A stretch of DNA of 64,000 nt. Origin: Favolaschia claudopus (lineage: Eukaryota; Basidiomycota; Agaricomycetes; Agaricales; Mycenaceae). The position numbers and the translations under genes are program-made. The notes below the pieces were generated by a model. The model saw nothing but the letters and a program-made list of their open reading frames with translations. It had not been told where the DNA came from and searched no databases. The stretch is taken from positions 124,001 to 188,000 of the forward strand of contig JAWWNJ010000174.1 of NCBI GenBank assembly GCA_037176885.1. Reading direction: 5' to 3'. Shown here one piece after another: positions 57,074 through 64,000 of this stretch; within the stretch, counting starts at the first letter, position 1; each line of letters starts with the position of its first letter.

Positions 57074-57243
57074 GGTGTGCAAAGTGAGGAGGAAGAACTG
57101 GGAATTTGAAGACGAGGTCGCATCGAGGTCGAGGATTATATAGAGAGAAGAGAGGGAGCACTGCATTATTGATCTTGAAAATTTCCATAGTAAAATACGA
57201 TTCGCTTTGAGACGGTTTTCAAAAAATTTACATTGAATCTACC

Positions 57244-60200
57244 CTATGCAGTGTGAATATCCGACAATTGACTAAAAAGGTTTAAGCAAGTATCCCCGCG
57301 AGCCTCACGAGAAGTCGCCCAAGCCTCACGCTCCCCCGCTGTCGTCGTCTCCTCGAATTGCTTGTCCGTGCGCCCTCCCTTCTGAACCCAACGAAGAACC
57401 CCAGCGCTGACATATTGGCGGAATTGGTAGCGGCGCTCCTTCTTGCCGATTGCGGTGTAACGGAGAGTGTTGGACGCGGAAGGGACGAGATAAGTGGTGC
57501 CAGACGGTGATTGAATGACTGCCCGGTGTTTGCCGAAGCTGATGTGTCCACCAAGGAGCTCGTTGAAATCGCCAAAGATGGTGACGGCCTCCATGGCTTC
57601 GATGGCGGCATTATCGTTATAGTGTTCGTGACTTGATCCGTCGAAGAAGGTGAGCTCTGTGGTGGTGAATACGGAGCCTGGAAAAGCCGGATTGACACCG
57701 GCGTTGGCGACCAACAGATCCAGAATGCCGGCCATGTAGGCAAAGGATTCGGCGGCGTACTGGCGGTAGATATCTATGATATGAAGTCAGCGGGCGTAGC
57801 ACATGAAAAACAGAGAATGACAGACGATTTTGATATTCAGAGATCGCCCTGAAAATGGCGCTGTTCAGAATGGCGGCGAGTTCCTTGGCTCCTGGGCCAG
57901 TGATAGGCAATTGAAACGGGCCCTTGGGAATCACAGGTAAGTCAGGGAAATACAGGACGAGTCTCACTCACGTTTGGGCCAAACCAGATGCCTGCACGTA
58001 TAAATGATTCATCCAAACCAACGAAATTGATGTTGCTCCATCGATAAAGTCGTAGACAGTAGCGGCTTGCCTCAAACATAAGATCAGCCCACCATTTATC
58101 GAGCGCCTTCGGGCCGGGAGCGATGGCCCCCACGACGTAGTCGTGGGCGTCGACGAGTGGGCGGGGACGGCTGACATCGAAGTGAGAAGAGGAATATGAT
58201 TGAAGAAGATCGTTACTCACCTCCCAATGAGAACATACAAGATGTAACCTTTCAAAGACGCGAGTGTGTTGACTCCAAATTTAGTCAAATCATCGACACG
58301 GCCCCGACGTAGGCGGCGGGAGTGGCGCGTGGTCTTCGTCCCCTCGTCATCGGCGTTGTCTTCATCAGAAACCCCGCCAGCCGCCTCAGATGAGGAGCCC
58401 GCAACAGTAGATCCGCTGGCGACAGGTGGGGTGTTGTCGGAGCCGGTAACGGTAGATCCGCTGGCGACAGGCGGGGTGTTGTCAGGCACGTCGGTGTTAT
58501 CAGGCATGTCGTCATCGGAGGGATCTGCAAGATTTCCGGATTGAGTTGAGCGCAGAGCGGATAGACGAGCATAGCGCTCACGGTCGCGTTTGGCGTAAGT
58601 GAATAGATGGCGGGGTTCGACTGTCGGTGGATCGTCGCGTCGACCCAAGTCTTTGAATATCCCCCCTGCTGGCGAAACATACTCGCCGTCGGCGTCGAAG
58701 AAATGATGCGTGGGAGACGGCGGGCGGATCGACGACGCAGGCTGGTCGAAGATGCCACGCGGACGAGGGAATGGGAATGGCGCATCCATGCTGGCACTGC
58801 GAAAGCCATGCAGTTGCCTGAATGTGAAAGGATAGCTAAACGGAGAACGCAGCGGCACTGGCGATGGCAGTTCCTGCTCAAGACTGGTATCGGCGGAGTG
58901 TACAAGAGCTGGGGTGCGAGGAGAGGAAAAGCTTTGATTGAACGTGTCAGAAGAAGGCGACGACTGGGTGGAAACAATGTGATACGAAGGCATGGTGTGA
59001 GCAGGGGTGCGAGGAGAGGACGAAGCAAGCTGGTCGTGCTCCATACTCCCATCAGAGCGAGCGGATGGTGTTGCTGGGTACCCAAGCTCGAGGTCGTCAT
59101 CCTCCTCGCTGCCGTCAGCTGAAGGCACCATGTGCGTGAAAGCGGACACGAAAGCGGGGGCGTCTGGTGAGAATGGGGCGTGCGTGAAAGCAGACACGAA
59201 AGTGGGCGGGTCGGGTGAGGATGGGGCGAGCTGATCGTATTCCATGCTGTCGTCGGACGGGTACCCGAGCTCGTAGTCCTCCATGCTACCGCTACCGTCG
59301 GAGCGAGCATATGGTGCGGGTGGAGGGAGGTGGTAGTCGTAGTGAAGCCTGGGAGGGGCCGGTGGAGTGCGCGGAGGGGAACTGGGCGCAAGCTGATCGG
59401 ATTCCATGCTGACATCCGAGCCCGAATCCGAGGCGGGAGACATCGCGGCGATAGCGGGGTGGTGGACTGGAGACGGAGTCGAAACGAGTTGGAGCAGCGC
59501 TAAGCTGACTTCGGAAAGCAGGTGTGCGGATGGAGAAGGCGAGCTCTGCATGCTGCTTAACGGTGACGCGGAATACTGGGAAGTATGAACTGAGGCTGAG
59601 GCCGGCGAAGACATGATTTGTTCCAGAGCTAGACTGATCTCGGACCGCGTGGGCGCGGGAGAATCGTCTTCAGAGAGCTCATCGACCTCCATGGTAGTAC
59701 TGGCGGGCGAATGCACAACTGCTGGGCGATCGGGGGAGAATAAGCTGTCGGTCTCGTCGTCGGTATCTTCGGATTCGATGTCGCTTGGGAGAAAACTGTT
59801 GGGGGAGAGAGCTGCAGGTGCTACTAGATGACTGTGGGAATCTACATCGTCGTCGTCGAAATCGGTCGTGCTGTTGAGGGAGGACGAGATGTCGATGTCG
59901 TTGGTGGGAGGAGAAAAACAAGCCGAGATGATGTCCGCGGCGGGAGTATCCGGGGCGGGAATATCCGGGCCGGTCTGCGGGCCGTGGGTTCGGACGGCAT
60001 TGAAGTCCGAGTCGAGATCAACCTCTCCAAATTCCCAACGGTGAGGGAGAGGGGAGAGGGGTCCTTCAATAGGATGGTCGGCTTCTGGCGGAGGGAGCGG
60101 GATATGCATGTCGGCAATGTAAAGATCTTGTTCTTCCGCGTTCATCTAAGTAGTAGGAATAAATATGATAAGTAAGCTTTTGCACAGAATCTTGAACAAA

Positions 60201-60411
60201 CGAGACGAACTTCACCGCGATACACGAAATCTATTTGCTCGCGCGAATAATAGTCCGCGTTACGCTCATGCAGGAGATCGACAAAGGACCAGGGGGTTTT
60301 AGGACGAATTGGATCACCGACCGCCTCTTGGACGTAGACGAAGCGACAAGACGAGCGCCCGCGACGGATTCCGCCGGGTAGAGAGGGGAAGCTGGGGAGT
60401 ATTGCACTCAT
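57244..60411 (-). CDS. large protein with 2-oxoglutarate-oxygenase-like (TET/JBP-like?) C-terminus
   Basis: Exon 1 (60411-60211) begins MSAILPSFPSLPGG. Exon 2 starts at 60145 and runs to about 58221; further short exons continue to the stop at 57244. The N-terminal two thirds are disordered Ser/Pro/Asp-rich, with repeats such as SMEYDQLAPSSP/SMEHDQLASSSP and two copies of NTPPVASGSTV. Near the end of exon 2, RRLRRGRVDDLTKF starts a conserved part: LVDAHDYVVGAIAPGPKALD, GPGAKELAAILN, FAYMAGILDLLVANAG, FGDFNELLGGHISFGKHRAV, SGTTYLVPSASNTLRY and QFRQYVSAGVLRWVQKGGRT. The GGH, PSGT..LVPSA and R.QF.QY..AGVLRWV pattern resembles the oxygenase-like family expanded with KDZ transposons. By memory-based alignment the metal-binding HxD is H-Y-N and the distal His is Leu, so it may not be catalytic. 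Other readings are possible. Confidence 0.6.
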
Positions 60412-62150
60412 TCTTGGGGGTAGGTGGTAGGGTTTTTTGGAAGAGGCTGAGGATTTTTGAAAGCACAGAGGGGGCTTTGAATTTTAGCTATAGAATCTGA
60501 CCGTCGTGAACCCTTATATGATACAAGGACGATACCAGTACATCCCTAAACGAGTCTTCATCCGGTTGGCTGGGTCCGTTACCAAATAACATCGTCCACA
60601 TGGAGGCGTTTGAGATCGGAAAATTTCCAGGCGAGAAAGTTTTTGCTAGTCGAAAGGATTAGAAGCCGAATATTCATCGGAAGGGTAAATGGAGATTGCT
60701 CAGGGGAATATTAGACGAGAATTCCAGAGCACATGTCTTCCTGATGAGCCTTGATGTGTCGCAATGAGACGGCTCGCTTAAGAGAGCCAGGGACGACACA
60801 TTCTGGGCTTGCAGACTTGGGTCGGTGTTCTTGTCCTTCAAGTTCAGCAACACAGCGCAAGTCCAAAGATGAAGATAGATTAGCTGGCCAGAAGAAACAT
60901 TTACATTTATTAGCTGGAGGCCGTACTGCTATTCGTTCGTACATGATGATTCAGGGATCATCAAAAATCTTCCAAAAGTTCAGTTACCTCCTGCAACGAT
61001 CATTTTAGCCATTGATGGTCGTGGACGGCAAAAGGCACCATGGAAGCATACCTGGGAAATTTGAAAATGACCTCGTGATATTGTACGGGCAAGATGTCCG
61101 AGTCCTTTTTACTGAAGGTAAGTTGGAGGGAAGCGACAGAAACACGTCGAGTACTCGAAGGAAAATAGTTGTTGTGGCTCTGTGAAGCATTATAAGATTG
61201 AGTAGCATTTAATAATAAGCGGGAGAACTTACAATGAAGTGGTTTTGCTCGTTGTCGGCGACGAAACACGTGAAAAAGGATGCAGATCCTCGACTCTACA
61301 ATGATCCGCATTCGCGGACAAAAGTTCAGTTACCGCACAAGGGAGAGCTCTTAGAAAAAGAAAAGCTTACTGTTTCCTCACCAAGAAACCGAGATTGCGG
61401 TCCGTCAAAAGATTTTCGGAGTAATTCTCAGTCGGATGATGCAGGTCGGGATGCTCGGCGTGAATCTTCATGGTTTCTGAATTGGCAGCGAGTCCGAATG
61501 GATTATTGACCCTGAAACAACGTGCAATTAACCGCCGAGCATGCACTTGGTGACCTTCTTGGAGATCGGGAATTTGTCGACCCATTCAAAAGTGCTGGTA
61601 TCTGAAATTCGCGACGCCGTTGTAACTGTTCTCTTGTGTATCTGAAACTCTTGAATTTGCTATTGGGGTGATTCAGGGAAGGAAGGACGCATGGAACCGC
61701 CAAATGGATAATAGAAGGCGTATGAATTCAAGCGCTTGTCTACCGAGCCTAATTTTGAGACCGCGTGTTCGTACGCTAAATCAGAAGAGTCCCCCACATC
61801 GAAATGACTGTTTGTTTGTACGTCCCAACTTGCTAAAAATGCAGACTTCAAAATCAGAGACGTTATACGGCTCGAATGAGCATCCGTACCTCCAAACACA
61901 AAATCCCCCGAGGAAAAGAGAATCTGCCGCCTGGAATGGAAAGCACCACCACACCTACACGCCGCAGTGGAAGATGTAAGCCAGTCTGAAAGAATTTCTG
62001 AGGAATGGAACTGACCTGCACCCAGCCGCTGCTGGTTCTCGCGTCGCCGCCTCGCATCGCGCCACTGTGCAAGATAATGTTTTAGGAGGCGGTGGCCGTC
62101 AAGCGTCGCAAGCACGAAACACACCTCCGAGTCCACACCCTTCACCCGCC
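60412..62150. other. unresolved stretch, possible minus-strand gene fragments
   Basis: Minus-strand pieces with mildly protein-like content occur at 60711-60850 (AELEGQEHRPKSASPECVVP), 61500-61585 (EWVDKFPISKKVTKCMLGG) and 61660-62145. They do not chain into a convincing gene, and no domain is recognised. The last part contains the promoter of the RING gene. Confidence 0.3.
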
Positions 62151-62650
62151 ATGCGATTCTCGCCGCCAGAGCCCCTTGTCTCGTCGACAGTACCAGTCCT
62201 CCCCATCGTTGCGATCCTTGGATGGCGGGAGCCGCGTGCTCAACCTCTTGTGCATGAGGACCTTTGGATCAACGGTATCGCACCTTCCGAGCAAAGCGCC
62301 AAAGCAGCTCACCAGAAATGCGGGATATGTCATATGGCCAAGTCCCATCCGGTTTCGTACGAGCCTTCCTTCCCATTATTATCGCAGCGATTAACGAAAA
62401 TTCTTGACAATATAGTTACCTTTGTGGACATAGCCATTGCTATGTTTGTATTCGTCTTTGGCTGGAACGCCGCTGGACATGCCCCGAGTGCATCACGCCC
62501 ATGTACCGTCCACCGTTTCGTCATTACGGAGAAGAAGCGTCGCTGTTAGCAGATTATCCAGATTGGAAGGATAAGAGTGTTGTTCGGTATAGCTGGGCTG
62601 GTCTTGTGTTTCCCGAGGAGCCAAAGATATTGGTGCCAGAGAGCCCTTAG
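62151..62650 (+). CDS. small RING-finger protein (putative E3 ubiquitin ligase)
   Basis: Two exons (62151-62356 and 62416-62650) join in frame to 146 residues. The RING finger is split by the intron: KCGICHMAKSHPVSY, then LCGHSHCYVCIRLWLE and WTCPECITPMYRPPF, giving the full C3HC4 ligand set (C-x2-C, C-x-H-x2-C-x2-C, C-x2-C). A conserved tail follows (YPDWKDKSVVRYSWAGLVFP) before the stop at 62648-62650. By family it would recruit an E2 enzyme and ubiquitylate partners. No membrane span or other domain is seen. An in-frame ATG at 62067 would add 28 residues; 62151 is preferred because it is closer to conserved sequence. The family is common in agaricomycetes. Confidence 0.82.
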
Positions 62651-63010
62651 ATAGTGGATTGTCGCAAATCGTCGAGCCGCATTAGGCGGTGAGAGGAGTG
62701 ATTGGAATGTGGGATTGAATGGCACAGCCAGAGGATCCCACGCTCATGTCACATCAAAATGGTCACGCTGATCGTATCTCTTTCTCCCATGTCGTCTATC
62801 TCCAAAATTCCTTAAACTTCTCTCATACCTAGTTCTCCCTTGGATTTACTGTGTTTTTCTTCGCCATAAGTCTCTGAAAATCCCATGGAGCAAGTTCTTT
62901 TGGGCACATGGGCCGCCCTGATGTCTCTCAAATTCAATCGCCCCTCAAAAGGCCGAGAATTCAGTCTCCTTCGTCTCTTCATCCTCTACCTTTCGCTCTT
63001 CTCTCTCAGC
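62651..63010. other. upstream region of the KDZ transposase gene
   Basis: About 360 bp with C/T-rich stretches. The frame of the next gene stays open to an ATG at 62885, but that extension (hydrophobic, CTT-rich) looks like leader read-through. Confidence 0.45.
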
Positions 63011-64000
63011 ATGCTTCGTCGTGCTGCTCTACGCGACCGCAATCAAAATCTGCCAGACGTTGATGACGATTATGGCGGCGCCGAATTCACGGTCGTTGGT
63101 GACAGGGGGATTTATTTGTCATCCGATGGGCATCGGCGAGAGGAGGAATTGCTGAATATTTCTCACAAGAAGCGCCGCCTTGAGCCCTCCAGTCTCGATG
63201 ATCAATTGGCGCTATGGATTCCGGTTCCCGACGGGAATTTCGACGAAGACGAAGCACGAGCTCCTCCACCGACAACCTTGGGCAAGCGCAAGCAATATGT
63301 TAGCACGGTAAAGGTTTTTTCTCTATCAATTTCTGTTGTGTTCATTATATCGTGTTGTAGAGGGACCCGATGTCTCTGTGGCGTCCGCTCAAAGGCGACT
63401 TCCTCACCGAGCTTTTACGGCACGACGGTCTTGGCGACGACACTGTTGATCCGCGCTGCGCTCATTGCAGCGCTCAGTTCAGCAACCAGCCCACGGATCT
63501 ACTTCAGCTCTTCAAATGCTATGAGTGTGGACAGTTTCTTCAATGTCGCGACTGTTGTTTGTTAAATCACACGCGGACACCACTGCATGTGATACAGGTG
63601 CGTTTGTCTTCATGCGCTTGGAAAGCTCTCTCACAAAATGGTGAAGGAATGGAATGGGGACTTCTGGGTCCCCCGTACGCTGAACGATCTTGGTCTGGTG
63701 TACCAACTTGGGCACGGTGGATTCTCATGTCCTACGCCCGATTCTGTTGTCCGAAAACTCACCGTCATCGAGGAGCCGATCATTCATGAAATCAAAGTTA
63801 AATACTGCAAATGCTCGAAATCGGACAACGCCGACAACCTGGAACAACTTCTGCGTAACGGATGGTATCCTGCCACCGTTATCGAGCCTGGAACTTGTGT
63901 TACCTTTCGCACCCTTGAAACTTATCGACTATACAGCGTGGTCGGAAATATGAACGTCCGGGATTTTGTGACGTCTGTGGAACGCGCAACGGATCCCTCG
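63011..64000 (+). CDS. KDZ (Kyakuja-Dileera-Zisupton) transposase, N-terminal part
   Basis: Exons 63011-63307, 63361-63597 and 63647 to the window edge are in frame. After a charged N-terminus (MLRRAALRDRNQNL, then KKRRLEPSS) comes WRPLKGDFLTELLRHDGLGD. The CxC2-like cysteine cluster follows: RCAHCSAQFS, KCYECGQFLQCRDCCLLNH, and WNGDFWVPRTLNDLGLVYQLGH. Further on are IHEIKVKYCKCSK, LLRNGWYPATVIEPGTCVTF and FVTSVERATDPS. This is the typical front half of mushroom KDZ transposases, in which the cysteine cluster binds zinc and DNA ahead of the RNase H-fold catalytic domain. The catalytic part lies beyond position 64000. No frame break is seen, so the copy may be intact. It is the closest transposon gene to the oxygenase-like gene at 57244. 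Confidence 0.9.

Noticed and set aside
58285..59415. 376-codon minus-strand ORF in an alternative frame
   Set aside because: Lies inside exon 2 of the large oxygenase-like gene. The 642-codon frame connects in frame to conserved downstream exons and this one does not.
1..64000. CRISPR arrays, bacterial operons or prophage
   Set aside because: No regularly spaced short repeats with unique spacers; gene structure is clearly fungal with introns.

Overview
The window looks like a piece of an agaricomycete (mushroom-forming basidiomycete) nuclear genome. Most genes carry several 40-80 bp GT-AG introns, genes lie on both strands without operons, and the families are basidiomycete ones: a DUF6533 membrane protein, a Plavaka-type transposase, a KDZ transposase with a CxC2-like cysteine cluster, F-box proteins, and tandem RNase H1 N-terminal (viroplasmin-like) proteins. 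The genus cannot be read from sequence alone.

Left part (1-21 kb). A multi-exon membrane protein on the minus strand (273-2461) is followed by a 13-exon ammonium transporter (3993-8360, minus) with several very long introns. A gene-poor stretch then holds a 526-bp inverted-repeat element (10051-10576). Next come a frame-broken family 4 glycosyltransferase pseudogene (about 11690-13126, plus), a DUF6533 protein (13485-14948, minus), and a five-exon fungal adenylate cyclase (15873-20922, plus) with RA, leucine-rich repeat, PP2C-like and class III cyclase domains. Two normally invariant cyclase residues appear substituted.

Mobile part (21-30 kb). A 14-bp inverted repeat at 21286 and 27810 brackets a 6.5-kb unit. 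It contains a Plavaka transposase (minus), an AT-hook acidic protein (plus) and a coiled-coil protein (minus). A 33-base G run lies just outside its left end. A CTTGA-rich repetitive stretch and a truncated F-box gene follow.

Middle part (30-48 kb). This holds a small secreted cysteine-rich, probably GPI-anchored protein, an intronless disordered protein, and a family membrane protein (33565-35744). A 1.65-kb copy of the membrane protein locus lies at 45.5-47.2 kb and stops abruptly at a telomere-like CCCTAGCCCTAA. Between them is a pair of F-box-like paralogues; one is split by a 541-bp MITE-like insertion with a recognisable target duplication. Gene-poor duplicated sequence (40-45 kb) and a degenerate tandem array (47.5-48.2 kb) complete this part.

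Right part (48-64 kb). It contains an 802-residue unknown protein, two neighbouring RNase H1 N-domain proteins, two small basic/charged proteins, a large protein whose C-terminus resembles a 2-oxoglutarate oxygenase (TET/JBP-like) fold with altered metal ligands, a RING-finger gene, and the start of a KDZ transposase that runs off the window. The nearness of an oxygenase-like gene to a KDZ transposase is notable, because such pairs are known in mushroom genomes.
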